NCBI RefSeq assembly: GCF_022458865.1 | Contig: NZ_JAJNMU010000012.1 | Location: forward strand, 1 to 64,000 | Source: Paenibacillus periandrae | Lineage (GTDB): Bacteria; Bacillota; Bacilli; Paenibacillales; NBRC-103111 | DNA length: 64,000 nt | Direction: 5' to 3' | Shown: one piece after another, positions 7,657-16,259 of the stretch | Numbering within the stretch: position 1 is the stretch's first letter | How the letters are laid out: each line of letters starts with the position of its first letter | Notes under the pieces: generated by a model | Database searches by the model: none | Told to the model about the DNA's origin: nothing | Seen by the model: only the letters and a program-made list of their open reading frames with translations | Program-made: the position numbers and the translations under genes

Positions 7657-8292
7657 ATGGTACCAAACGAGGAACGCTTTGATATTTATGATCAGCAGAA
7701 GAATTGGCTCGGAACCGCGTCTCGACAAGAAGTACATAGGGAGGGTCTATGGCATCAGACATTTCAATGCTGGATAATAAAAGATGCAGAGGACGGTCCA
7801 GCGCTGTTGTTCCAAAGACGGCATCCTGACAAAGATACGTATCCGGGAATGCTGGATATTTCTTGTGCTGGTCATCTGCAGGCTGGTGAACGTGTGGAAG
7901 AGGGAAATCGGGAGCTGGAGGAGGAGCTCGGTCTGGGTGTACCGTTCGAACAACTGATATCCTGTGGTATATATCGTAGTGATAAATGTATTAAACCTGG
8001 ATTAATAGATAGGGAGTTTTGTCATGTGTATGGGTTTCGATCGAATCAGGCACTGACTACGTATAGACTTCAGGGAGATGAAGTGACAGGATTATATCGG
8101 GTATTCATTCAAGATGTGCTGCGGCTTGTCTACGGAATGACCAGTCAGGATATCATTGAAGCTATTGGTGTCGAGCCTGATGAATCGGGAGATCTGCGAG
8201 TAGTCAGCCGCAGCTTCACAAGTGATGACTTTGTTCCGCATGCTGCGGATTATTACGAAATGGTACTAAAGGGTTTTGGGCTACAGCGATAG
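7657..8292 (+). CDS. Nudix hydrolase (IDI-like)
   Basis: About 211 residues with N-terminal ERFDIYDQQKNWLGTASRQEVHREGLWHQTF, typical of the IPP-isomerase-like Nudix subgroup. The Nudix box is GHLQAGERVEEGNRELEEEL. There are six, not seven, residues between the first conserved Glu and the RE pair, a one-residue-short variant. The catalytic REXXEE core is intact. The ATG at 7657 has AGAGGTGG upstream, whereas the in-frame ATG codons at 7630 and 7639 have no site. The substrate is unknown. Confidence 0.8.
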   Translation: MVPNEERFDIYDQQKNWLGTASRQEVHREGLWHQTFQCWIIKDAEDGPALLFQRRHPDKDTYPGMLDISCAGHLQAGERVEEGNRELEEELGLGVPFEQLISCGIYRSDKCIKPGLIDREFCHVYGFRSNQALTTYRLQGDEVTGLYRVFIQDVLRLVYGMTSQDIIEAIGVEPDESGDLRVVSRSFTSDDFVPHAADYYEMVLKGFGLQR

Positions 8293-8297
8293 GCAGA

Positions 8298-8558
8298 CTA
8301 ACGTCTGCTTCGCTGCACATATTCGATAAGCATGTCTTTGGTAATGTAAGTCCTTGTTGGTGAGATACCGTGCTTGGCATGCTCATTAATAGCGGCAGCA
8401 TATCGGTTGATCTCGTCTACAGTGAAAGCTTCACCAGCTGAATATTGGGCGACAGCCTGATCAATGGCTTGCTCGCGCTTAAGGTCCAGCTCCTGAAAAA
8501 CCTCCAGGTGCGCATGCATTTTTTGCGTATGAGATGTAATTGCTTCGTGAACACTCAT
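8298..8558 (-). CDS. DUF2533-like small soluble protein
   Basis: An 86-residue, mostly helical, charged protein (SVHEAITSHTQKMHAHLEVF ... INEHAKHGISPTRTYIT). It resembles from memory the YpbS/DUF2533 family of Bacilli, function unknown. AAGGAG lies 9 bp upstream of ATG 8558, excluding the longer upstream start. It is convergent with the Nudix gene, with only 5 bp between the stops. Confidence 0.65.
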   Translation of the reverse strand: MSVHEAITSHTQKMHAHLEVFQELDLKREQAIDQAVAQYSAGEAFTVDEINRYAAAINEHAKHGISPTRTYITKDMLIEYVQRSRR

Positions 8559-8681
8559 GATGGGCAGCTCCTTAATCCTTGTCGGACATGATAGTATTGT
8601 GCTAGCTATCATACCATGATTTGAACCTGCCGAACAATCCTGGTATTTATACTTGCAGGTGATAATGTGCTGTTGTGGCGC

Positions 8682-8891
8682 TTACTCTTGTACAAAGTTG
8701 TGGTGCTTAAGATGAAAAGTGTAGCTGGAGCCATCGTTCGGAAGCTGAACGGCAGGGGAGGCTGGCTTGGCCAGCAGGAGAAATGCACTCGTCGTAAGAT
8801 GCTGGTTCGTATGAACTTCCCACACCATCCAGTAGCTGATGGCAAGTCCTAATCCTACGAGAACAAGTAAGCTCTTGATCCGATCATTCAT
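8682..8891 (-). CDS. Small single-pass membrane protein
   Basis: A 69-residue ORF with an N-terminal hydrophobic helix (SLLVLVGLGLAISYWMVWEV) after a charged start (MNDRIK), then a soluble tail. The ribosome binding site is weak (AGGA). No family recognised. It may be a real small membrane protein, or an ORF by chance; the overlapping plus-strand frame has no better features. Confidence 0.45.
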   Translation of the reverse strand: MNDRIKSLLVLVGLGLAISYWMVWEVHTNQHLTTSAFLLLAKPASPAVQLPNDGSSYTFHLKHHNFVQE

Positions 8892-9039
8892 AAGATTAAT
8901 CCTGCTTTCTATTGTCTAATGATACATATTGTATCATAAAATTGACTAAAATGGTCCAGATTGAATCAAATAATGGGGTTGTTCTCAAAAAACATAGTTA
9001 GCATGGAGTTAACTATAGAACGATACCCAACATTTCTGG

Positions 9040-9045
9040 TATGAT
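9040..9045 (+). promoter_or_regulatory. Extended -10 for Dabb gene
   Basis: TGG followed by TATGAT about 40 bp upstream of the ATG. The -35 is not clear, as in extended -10 promoters. Confidence 0.35.
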
Positions 9046-9086
9046 ATTAGTAGAAATGGATATGAATAGAGAATGGAGGAATTACC

Positions 9087-9392
9087 ATGTCAGCGGCACG
9101 TATTCAACATAAGGTTATTTTTAATTTAAAGGTTGAGGCTGGGTCGGAACAAGCAGATCAGTTTTTATCCAAAAGCAAAGCAATTCTTGAAGTCATACCA
9201 GGTGTATACGATTTTCAAGTGTTACGTCAGGTGAGCAGCAAAAACGATTACGATTATGGATTTTCAATGGAGTTTGAGGATCAAGCAGCCTATGATGCCT
9301 ACAATACCCATCCGGCCCACGTGGATTATGTGGAACATATTTGGAAAAATGAAGTAGTCCGTTTTCTGGAGATTGATTTCACAGTCGTATAA
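9087..9392 (+). CDS. Dabb (stress-responsive A/B barrel) protein
   Basis: A 101-residue ferredoxin-like alpha/beta-barrel protein. The Dabb signature is visible: QHKVIFNLKVEAG at the start, then YGFSMEFEDQAAYDAYNTHPAHVDYVEHIW. Such proteins form dimers and are often induced by stress; some are cyclases or decarboxylases, most are uncharacterised. GGAGG is well placed before the ATG. It is followed 49 bp later by the BI-1 gene and may be co-transcribed with it. Confidence 0.85.
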   Translation: MSAARIQHKVIFNLKVEAGSEQADQFLSKSKAILEVIPGVYDFQVLRQVSSKNDYDYGFSMEFEDQAAYDAYNTHPAHVDYVEHIWKNEVVRFLEIDFTVV

Positions 9393-9441
9393 TCAGTAAA
9401 TAGTTTCAAAACGTTAGTACATATGAGGAGGAGTGAATACA

Positions 9442-10098
9442 ATGATGGATAGAACTTTAACGGAATCCCATACAGGCAGCTTTGGACACATCATGCAGAT
9501 TTTTGCGGTATCCCTGCTGGTCTCATTTGTTGGGACGCTTGCGGGTGCTATGCTGATTCCACCTTCACTTATCGGTTTGTTCGTTGTGATTGAGTTGGGC
9601 ATGCTCGTATCTGTGTTCATTATGCGCTTCCGCGGAAAAATGATCGGTTATCCGTTTCTGTATATTTTCACCGCAGTTACGGGGGTTACGTTGTATCCGA
9701 TTATTGCCACTTACGGTGGTATCATTGGAGCTAATCTGGTATCAGCCGCGTTTCTGGCCACTGCAGGTATTTTTGGAGGACTTGCCCTGTATGCCTATCG
9801 TTCGCAGAGGGATTTCAGCTTTTTGGGCGGATTTTTGTTCGCGGCTACAATCGGTTTAATCGTAATGAGTCTGTTCTCGTTGTTTATACCGATGGGCTCG
9901 ACTATGAATTTGGTATGGTCTGTGCTGGGGATTGTTATATTCAGCGGCTGGGTATTGTATGATGTGTCCCAGTATAAAGATGGAGTAAGCCCTGAGGCTG
10001 TGCCGATGGCTGCTTTGAATATTTACTTGAATTTTATTAATTTGTTTATATACATTTTGCGTTTTCTGGCTGCGATTGTCGGATTTAGCAGAAATTAA
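9442..10098 (+). CDS. Bax inhibitor-1 (TMBIM) family membrane protein
   Basis: 218 residues with seven predicted helices, similar throughout to remembered B. subtilis YetJ, a pH-gated calcium leak channel. The pore-gating Asp171 of YetJ corresponds to D174 in VLYDVSQYK. The partner Asp195 (LYLDFINLF in YetJ) is replaced by N197 (IYLNFINLF). Start at ATG 9442 after AGGAGG (9426-9431). Localisation is the cytoplasmic membrane. Calcium leak activity is plausible but the di-aspartyl gate is incomplete. Confidence 0.85.
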   Translation: MMDRTLTESHTGSFGHIMQIFAVSLLVSFVGTLAGAMLIPPSLIGLFVVIELGMLVSVFIMRFRGKMIGYPFLYIFTAVTGVTLYPIIATYGGIIGANLVSAAFLATAGIFGGLALYAYRSQRDFSFLGGFLFAATIGLIVMSLFSLFIPMGSTMNLVWSVLGIVIFSGWVLYDVSQYKDGVSPEAVPMAALNIYLNFINLFIYILRFLAAIVGFSRN

Positions 10099-10132
10099 AT
10101 TGCAAACCCCTGACTATTGTTGGGAAACGAAG

Positions 10133-10159
10133 GAGCCTTGTGGAGCAGGGCTCTTTTTT
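10133..10159 (+). terminator. Terminator of BI-1 gene
   Basis: GAGCC (10133-10137) pairs with GGCTC (10149-10153), followed by T6. Confidence 0.7.
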
Positions 10160-10196
10160 GTTGTGTATAGGGTCATAGATCCTTTCAAATCCATAG

Positions 10197-10245
10197 TTGA
10201 TACACGGAAAAGAAGAGTGATATAGTGGGGATGTAATCGTTATCA
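10197..10245 (+). promoter_or_regulatory. Promoter with perfect cre site
   Basis: TTGATA (10197-10202), an 18-bp spacer and TATAGT (10221-10226). TGTAATCGTTATCA at 10232-10245 matches the cre consensus TGWNANCGNTNWCA at every position and covers the expected +1. CcpA binding here would repress the dehydratase operon when preferred sugars are present. Confidence 0.75.
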
Positions 10246-10276
10246 TATTTTCTTTTGATAAAATGGAGGGAATCCA

Positions 10277-10579
10277 ATGACTGTCTACCACACTGTCATG
10301 ATGAAGCCGCAGGATAAGGTCGCGGTTGCGCTTACGGAAATTCCGGCTGGGGCTCAGTTGAATGTTGTCTGTCAAGGTATTGAGGTTCAGGTAGAACTGG
10401 CTGAGCCGATTGAGTTCGGTCATAAATTTGCTGTCGTACCGATTGCGGCTGGAGAAGATATCATTAAATATGGCGAGGTTATTGGGGTTGCAGTCAGAGG
10501 GATCCGCAAAGGCGAGCACGTACACGTTCATAATCTGGAAGGTAAAAGAGGGAGAGGGGATTTGCAGCATGACAGCTAA
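10277..10579 (+). CDS. UxaA-family dehydratase, small (SAF) subunit
   Basis: A 100-residue SAF-domain protein (DKVAVALTEIPAG ... IPFGHK-like EFGHKFAVVPIAAGEDIIKYGEVIG). This is the small or N-terminal part of altronate/galactarate dehydratases, which here is a separate polypeptide. It pairs with the large subunit that overlaps it by 11 bp. The complex removes water from a sugar acid such as D-altronate or galactarate; the exact substrate cannot be read from sequence. It is under a perfect cre site. Confidence 0.85.
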   Translation: MTVYHTVMMKPQDKVAVALTEIPAGAQLNVVCQGIEVQVELAEPIEFGHKFAVVPIAAGEDIIKYGEVIGVAVRGIRKGEHVHVHNLEGKRGRGDLQHDS

Positions 10580-11747
10580 TGTACAATCACGGACGTTTTG
10601 GGGATACCGTAGACCGGATGGCAGTGTAGGGGCGCGCAATCACGTGCTGATTCTGCCAACGATTGTTTGTGCTACCCAAACAGCTCAGCGGGTGACAGAG
10701 CTTGTGAATGGAACGGTTACTTTTATACATCAGCATGGCTGTGCACAGGTAGGAACCGATTATGATCAAACGTTCCGAACCTATGTAGGAACCGCTGCGA
10801 ATCCTAACGTATACGGAGTGATTGTGCTGGGTCTTGGCTGTGAGACCCATCAAGCGCGAAGTGTAGCATCCGAGCTTCGTAAGACCGGCAAGCCCGTAGA
10901 GGTCGTCTCGATCCAGGATCATGGAGGGACGCTGTACACTATAGCCGAGGTAGCCAAAATTGCCGCAAGAATGGTACAGGAGGCTTCGCGCCAGCGACGG
11001 GTGGAATGTGACTTCGGTGAGCTGATCGTAGGTACGGAGTGCGGGGGATCTGACGCCTGTTCGGGGCTGTCGGCCAATCCGGCAGTAGGCTTTTGCAGCG
11101 ATAAAATCGTCGATCACGGGGGAACCTCGATTCTGGCGGAAACTACCGAGCTGATCGGGGCTGAGCATTTGCTTGCGGCACGCGCGGTTAATGATCACGT
11201 AGCGAAGCGGGTGTATCAGGTCATTGAAGCGATGGAGAAACGGGCCTTCTCCATGAATATCGATATTCGTACCGGCAACCCAAGTCCGGGTAATATTAAA
11301 GGCGGGCTCAGCTCATTGGAGGAAAAATCATTGGGTGCGTCGAACAAGTCCGGTTCAAGGCCTTTACAGGAACTGATAGATTATGCGGAAAAGCCGACCA
11401 AAAAAGGTCTCGTATGGATGGATACTCCCGGTCATGATATTGAACAGCTGTCCGGGATGGCGGCAGGTGGTTCGCAGATCGTATTGTTCACAACAGGCAG
11501 GGGCACGCCAACTGGCTCTCCAATCGTCCCGGTAATCAAGATAGCGACTAATAGTGCGATATATGAGAAAATGAACGATAATATCGATATGAATGCGGGT
11601 ACGATAATTGATGGAACGGAAACGATTGAACAGGTGGGAGATCGGATTTTCGAGGAGATTATCGAGGTATGCTCGGGAAAACTGACAAAGTCGGAAATCT
11701 TGAAGCAGAACGATTTTGGGATTTGGCGAATAGGGCCGACGTTCTAA
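10569..11747 (+). CDS. UxaA-family dehydratase, large subunit
   Basis: 392 residues of the D-galactarate dehydratase/altronate hydrolase C-terminal family. YRRPDGSVGARNHVLILPTIVC is the usual opening. TECGGSDACSGLSANPAVG carries the conserved cysteines thought to help bind the catalytic iron, and DTPGHDIEQLSGMAAGG and FTTGRGTPTGSPIVPVIK are family motifs. ATG 10569 overlaps the small subunit gene. No transporter or uronate gene is adjacent, so this two-gene unit stands alone. Acts in the cytoplasm in hexuronate or hexarate catabolism. Confidence 0.85.
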   Translation: MTANVQSRTFWGYRRPDGSVGARNHVLILPTIVCATQTAQRVTELVNGTVTFIHQHGCAQVGTDYDQTFRTYVGTAANPNVYGVIVLGLGCETHQARSVASELRKTGKPVEVVSIQDHGGTLYTIAEVAKIAARMVQEASRQRRVECDFGELIVGTECGGSDACSGLSANPAVGFCSDKIVDHGGTSILAETTELIGAEHLLAARAVNDHVAKRVYQVIEAMEKRAFSMNIDIRTGNPSPGNIKGGLSSLEEKSLGASNKSGSRPLQELIDYAEKPTKKGLVWMDTPGHDIEQLSGMAAGGSQIVLFTTGRGTPTGSPIVPVIKIATNSAIYEKMNDNIDMNAGTIIDGTETIEQVGDRIFEEIIEVCSGKLTKSEILKQNDFGIWRIGPTF

Positions 11748-11773
11748 AATTGAGGTGGTCGTATACGCTGCGC

Positions 11774-11891
11774 GGCTGAGGTGTTCTTACAATCGCTGTT
11801 GTTTCCGGATTTTATTTGATTGTTTTAAACATTTAATGGTGAAAATCCGGAAACAAAGGCGAACGCTCCGCTTCTCCAGCCAACCTCAGCC
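11774..11891. repeat. Nested inverted-repeat element
   Basis: Outer arms GGCTGAGGT (11774-11782) and ACCTCAGCC (11883-11891) enclose perfect 15-bp inner arms TTGTTTCCGGATTTT (11799-11813) and AAAATCCGGAAACAA (11842-11856). No poly-T run follows the outer stem. It could be a miniature mobile or REP-like element, or the transcriptional end of the dehydratase operon. Confidence 0.6.
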
Positions 11892-11990
11892 ACTCCGCTG
11901 GGGTTAGCTCAGTTGTAGAATCATATTAATAGATTGAGATAGAAAGATTGAAAGAGAAATAGAGTGATAGATAGAGAAGGAGAGAAGCTC

Positions 11991-14063
11991 ATGTTGCGTC
12001 CACTTGAAACAATCCAAGCCTACAAGCAAGATGAGAGTATGTCCTTACATGATCATCCATGGCTGCAATATATCGTATCGGCGGAAGAACGAATGGTCAA
12101 TCTCGAGCGGGTCCTCTCGCTTCAGGATCTGGTTAACGCGAACCCGGTTCTGGATTATGTGGAGAAGTCGCTGGAAACGCTCGACCGATTGCAGATGTCC
12201 TTTTGGATTCAAGAGATTGTCGAAGAAGTGCTTATCTGGTCTGAGGTGGCCAAGGGCGGGACGGTGCGACAACGAGTGCAGTGGCAGAAGCAGGGCGTGC
12301 ATCTGATGGCTCACAACATTGGTTCGAGTGAAATTTACGATTGGCATTCGAGTTCGTTGCATAGCGAGGCAAGGAGGCACGTAATCCACACGTTGATCCA
12401 GACTCACGGTTTAATTGGCCAGTATTTACGCGGGGAGGTTCCCTTCGAGGTACAACGACCATTGATGGAGCTTATACAGAATGGACTGCTCGCGGCTAAT
12501 GAGCTGAGGGATATATTACTGGTGCTAAATCAATGCATTCTGGAAGCAGTATCGACGGAACTGTGGATTGAGATATCGCAGCAAGTTGCTGAGGTCATTG
12601 AGCTGATCGTTCATAAGCAGGAAGACAACGGGCTTTCGCTCCAAAACAGGCTGAAGCGGCTGCGGGCCAGCTCGATTTCCAGAGGCGAGAATTTTGAACG
12701 TGAATTTGCCAAGCTGTCAGCGCAGCCAGCGGTTATTGAGGCTTTTCAAGCGCTAGACAGCAAGACGCTGTGGTTTGTCGAAGCGGCTCTTCACGAGTTT
12801 TCTTTTGAGGAATTTGCCAAGCTGTTTCTCATCATTCTCAGCTCGGATGCGACAAAGCAGGCGGACCATATCAGCTTCGAGCGCATGATGAATGATATGT
12901 ATTATGATTATCGGGGACAGAAGAAAATCAATGTCTACAAGAAACGAATCATAGAAAAATATTTGCGCGAATGCTCCTTTGAAGACATTATTTTGGCGCG
13001 TTTCCCGGTAAGTGGGCATCTATCTCCACAGTTAAATCAATCGGGTCCGCAATCGGATACAGTCTATTTTCATATGGAGTTCTCCACGGCGGCGGATAAG
13101 CTGATCCAGTTTTGTATGGAGGCCGAAAAATCACCTTTGTATGAAAAAGCGATACTTATGCTATTCGACCTGTTTGAGCTGCGCCGTGATGCCTACGACC
13201 GTTTTCATAATGAAGAGGAATATTTGACGATGATGAATCAAACCGCTGATTACAAAAAGGTTATTCTAGATTTTATTGTGGGCAATCGGGTTGTCGATAT
13301 TGGCCCTGGTGGCGGGGTTATGCTGGATCTGATCGAGGATATGTTTCCCGATAAACAGGTAATCGGCATCGATATTTCGCTTAATGTGATTGAGGCGCTC
13401 GAGCGGAAGCGGCAGCTGGAAAACCGCCAGTGGATGGTGCTGCAGGGTGATGCACTCAATTTGAAGGAATACGTGGAGCCTGGTTCCATAGACACTGTCA
13501 TTTTTTCTTCAATTTTGCATGAGTTGTTTTCGTATGTGGAATATGAGGGTAAAACCTATAATCATGCTACAGTTGCGGCAGCGCTGCGAAGTGCCTTCGA
13601 TGTAATCCCCAACGGCGGGAGAATCATTATCCGTGATGGCATTATGAGCGAGCCGACCGAACAGCAGCGGATCATCACGTTTTTGGATGGGGAAGGCATG
13701 CAGTGGCTGGAGAGATATGCCAAGGATTTTGCCGGAAGAGAGATTCAATTCGTGCGACTGGGTATTCATGAGGTGCAAATGCCGATTAACGATGAGATGG
13801 AGTTTTTGTATACCTATACATGGGGTGAGGAGGCTTATGTACATGAGGTCCAGGAGCAATTCGGTTATTTTACACCCTCAGCTTACGAAAGCTTCATTCA
13901 TACGGTGCTCGGCCCGCAGGCCCGGATCGTAGTTAGCAGACACCTGCTTCAGCACGGCTACACGGAGGCACTAAGTCCGAGAATCCGGATATTCAATGAA
14001 CAGCGCGAGCCTGTGAGCTTGCCGGACAGCACATGTCTGATCGTAATACAAAAGCAAATGTAG
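11991..14063 (+). CDS. Large protein with C-terminal SAM methyltransferase
   Basis: 690 residues. About the first 420 are helical and match no family I recognise. From about 430 a class I methyltransferase fold begins: motif I VVDIGPGGGVM, acidic motif IGIDIS, GDALNLKEY, and motif IV-like IDTVIFSSILHELF, then GGRIIIRDG. ATG 11991 with AAGGAG upstream is chosen over the longer frame. The TerD-type gene starts 12 bp after its stop, so the two are likely co-translated. The substrate is unknown. A role in a Ter-type stress system is an inference from context. Confidence 0.75.
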   Translation: MLRPLETIQAYKQDESMSLHDHPWLQYIVSAEERMVNLERVLSLQDLVNANPVLDYVEKSLETLDRLQMSFWIQEIVEEVLIWSEVAKGGTVRQRVQWQKQGVHLMAHNIGSSEIYDWHSSSLHSEARRHVIHTLIQTHGLIGQYLRGEVPFEVQRPLMELIQNGLLAANELRDILLVLNQCILEAVSTELWIEISQQVAEVIELIVHKQEDNGLSLQNRLKRLRASSISRGENFEREFAKLSAQPAVIEAFQALDSKTLWFVEAALHEFSFEEFAKLFLIILSSDATKQADHISFERMMNDMYYDYRGQKKINVYKKRIIEKYLRECSFEDIILARFPVSGHLSPQLNQSGPQSDTVYFHMEFSTAADKLIQFCMEAEKSPLYEKAILMLFDLFELRRDAYDRFHNEEEYLTMMNQTADYKKVILDFIVGNRVVDIGPGGGVMLDLIEDMFPDKQVIGIDISLNVIEALERKRQLENRQWMVLQGDALNLKEYVEPGSIDTVIFSSILHELFSYVEYEGKTYNHATVAAALRSAFDVIPNGGRIIIRDGIMSEPTEQQRIITFLDGEGMQWLERYAKDFAGREIQFVRLGIHEVQMPINDEMEFLYTYTWGEEAYVHEVQEQFGYFTPSAYESFIHTVLGPQARIVVSRHLLQHGYTEALSPRIRIFNEQREPVSLPDSTCLIVIQKQM

Positions 14064-14075
14064 TAGGAGGTTTCC

Positions 14076-15341
14076 ATGCATATTCAAAAGGGACAAAAGG
14101 TAGATATCAATCAGGACAATCATTTATCCAGTGTGATGATTGGTTTGGGGTGGGAGCATTCCAATCAGGCTATGGACATAGATGGGGCTGCGTTTTTACT
14201 ATCTGCCGCTGGTGTTTGTGAGCAGGATGACAACCTTATTTTTTATGGGAATCCGAGCAGTAAGGATGGAGCAATTACCCATACGCAATCAAGCCAAGGG
14301 GATAAGGAGCAAATTTCGATAGCCTTTAACCGGTTACCCCAAGATATTCAGAAGATTGCCATTACGCTGACGATCTATGAGGGCGAAAAGCTTAGCCAGC
14401 ATTTTAGCCAGGTTTCGCGAATCTACATTCGGTTTCAGGACCCGTTAAATCATAAGGAGCTGTTCAGGTTCGAATTCGGCAGTGAGCTCAAGCTGGAAAC
14501 AGCGATAGTTGCAGGAGAGCTTTATCTTCATAAGGGTAAGTGGAAGTTTAATGCTATCGGAAGCGGGTTTAATGGTGGCTTATCAGCGTTATGCAGCAAT
14601 TATGGAATCAAGGTGATTGAGGAAGCAGACAATGAGACGCAGCAGGTGGACACGTCAGTCAAGCCTGTTGGTGAAGCACCTACAGTTCCAACAAAGCCTG
14701 CTGACGAGAGTCCTGTCATTCCGGCAAAACCTGTTCGGGAGACAGTTGTTACTCCCAAGTCTTCCGCAGCCCCGGCGGCTAAACCTCTTTTACTCGGAAA
14801 AATAGAGCTGAAGAAACAAGAGTCCGTTTCGATCGCAAAGACCTCCAAGGTTACAGCCCAGCTGAAGTGGGATAATCCGAAAAAGGATCTGGACTTGTAC
14901 TGCTTTTATGTAACGAAGAAGGGTGAAGCGAATAAAATATATTACCGTCGGTTGGGCAGTTCCTCCAAGTCACCGTATATCGAGCTTGATAAGGATTCGC
15001 GAACAGGAGGGACAGAAACCGTCACCATTCACAACACGTCGGATCTGAGGTATGTGCTTTTTGCAGCCTACAGCGCACTGTCCAATGGAATTGGCAGCTT
15101 TAAATCGATGAAGGCTCGTGCTGTGGTGGACAATCATGCCGGACAAACAGTGACTGCTCCTCTATTGCAAAATAACAGATTTGCTTACTGGGTCGCCATT
15201 GCACAAATTGATTTCAGCGATCAGGATGATATGAGGATTAGCCATGTTGAAACATACTCAAAGAGCGGCTCGGAGAATTCGCCATTGCTCTACCCGGACG
15301 GGACTTTTAAAATGAATGTCGGTCCGATTGAATTTAAATAG
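14076..15341 (+). CDS. Two-domain TerD/TerA-family protein
   Basis: 421 residues. The N-terminal 190 are a TerD-like beta-sandwich (QKGQKVDINQDN, MDIDGAAFLLSAAG, IAFNRLPQDIQKIAITLTIYEG), a fold that binds calcium. A Pro/Ala/Val/Lys-rich linker (about 190-245) leads to a second Ter-like domain (TAQLKWDNPKKDLDLYCFYV ... AYWVAIAQIDF). The architecture recalls TerA-type fusions. Ter proteins act in tellurite, phage and oxidative stress responses by largely unknown means. AGGAGG precedes the ATG. Operon with the methyltransferase. Confidence 0.8.
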   Translation: MHIQKGQKVDINQDNHLSSVMIGLGWEHSNQAMDIDGAAFLLSAAGVCEQDDNLIFYGNPSSKDGAITHTQSSQGDKEQISIAFNRLPQDIQKIAITLTIYEGEKLSQHFSQVSRIYIRFQDPLNHKELFRFEFGSELKLETAIVAGELYLHKGKWKFNAIGSGFNGGLSALCSNYGIKVIEEADNETQQVDTSVKPVGEAPTVPTKPADESPVIPAKPVRETVVTPKSSAAPAAKPLLLGKIELKKQESVSIAKTSKVTAQLKWDNPKKDLDLYCFYVTKKGEANKIYYRRLGSSSKSPYIELDKDSRTGGTETVTIHNTSDLRYVLFAAYSALSNGIGSFKSMKARAVVDNHAGQTVTAPLLQNNRFAYWVAIAQIDFSDQDDMRISHVETYSKSGSENSPLLYPDGTFKMNVGPIEFK

Positions 15342-15444
15342 CAAATGTTGCTTTGTCACCCGGAGTTGTGTAAGCTTTCTTAAGAACTTATTATGGTTAG
15401 GCTGAAATAGCTCTCCTACTAGGCTTAAGGAAGGAAGATTAACA

Positions 15445-16182
15445 TTGTCTACGAATCAGATGGAACAGTTCAAATTTTTAAAAAATGAGATTACGCGATT
15501 TATGATGGCTTACAAATTTGCGTTGGATGCGTTCGATACGAAGCTGGAAATTTTAAAAGAGGAATTTCAATTTTTGCATGACTATAATCCCATTGAGCAT
15601 ACGAAATCCAGATTGAAATCTCCTGAAAGCATTATGAGAAAAATGTACAAAAAGGGCTTTGGCATTTCATTGCCCAGTATTAAAGACAATATTCGGGACA
15701 TTGCAGGTATGCGGATAACCTGCTCATTCATTAACGATATATATCGAATCAGCGATATGCTGCAAAGTCAAAGTGATCTTACACTGCTTGAGGTGAAGGA
15801 TTATATTCGCAATCCCAAGCCCAACGGGTATCGGAGCTTGCATCTGCTGATTGAAATTCCTGTATACATGTCTGATCGGCAGGAGCAGGTATGTGTCGAG
15901 GTGCAAATTCGGACGATAGCGATGGATTTCTGGGCGAGTCTGGAACACAAGATTTTTTATAAATACAATCAGGCTGTTCCGACTCGACTGCTTCAGGAAT
16001 TGAAGACGGCAGCAGATTCTGCAACTGCGCTGGATTTGCAAATGGAGCGGCTGCATAAGGAGATAACCGAAATTAAAGAGGATCAGGATCAAGGCTCGGA
16101 AGGGGAACTGAATCAGATTCGTGTCAGTAACCAGCAATTTCAGCTCCCGGAGGCACTGCTTCGTTTAATGGGCGGAGGTTAA
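15445..16182 (+). CDS. ywaC: Small alarmone synthetase, YwaC-like
   Basis: 245 residues, closely resembling remembered B. subtilis YwaC (SasA/RelP). Conserved blocks are YKFALDAFDTK, NPIEHTKSRLKSPESIM, the synthetase motif DIAGMRITCSFI, KPNGYRSLHLLIEIP and VEVQIRTIAMDFWASLEHK. It makes (p)ppGpp from ATP and GDP/GTP and has no hydrolase, TGS or ACT domain. The start is TTG 15445, supported by AAGGAAG 8 bp upstream. In Bacillus ywaC is induced by cell-envelope stress. The C-terminal 40 residues are family-variable. Confidence 0.9.
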   Translation: MSTNQMEQFKFLKNEITRFMMAYKFALDAFDTKLEILKEEFQFLHDYNPIEHTKSRLKSPESIMRKMYKKGFGISLPSIKDNIRDIAGMRITCSFINDIYRISDMLQSQSDLTLLEVKDYIRNPKPNGYRSLHLLIEIPVYMSDRQEQVCVEVQIRTIAMDFWASLEHKIFYKYNQAVPTRLLQELKTAADSATALDLQMERLHKEITEIKEDQDQGSEGELNQIRVSNQQFQLPEALLRLMGGG

Positions 16183-16194
16183 AGAAAAATCTGG

Positions 16195-16250
16195 TTGACA
16201 AATATTTTTAATATGTCATAATGAAAGTATCAAACAGAGATAGTTGATAC
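16195..16250 (+). promoter_or_regulatory. Promoter plus inverted-repeat operator for NAD-salvage operon
   Basis: TTGACA (16195-16200), a 16-bp spacer and CATAAT (16217-16222). Directly downstream, GTATCAA (16227-16233) and TTGATAC (16244-16250) form a dyad over the start region. The transcript would have a leader of about 370 nt carrying both structured repeats before pncA. Regulator unknown; a niacin-responsive repressor would be a reasonable guess. Confidence 0.55.
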
Positions 16251-16259
16251 CTTGTTTAT

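Noticed and set aside
10410-10568. N-terminal extension of the large dehydratase subunit
   Set aside because: It reads an alternative frame of the small subunit gene; the real start is ATG 10569.
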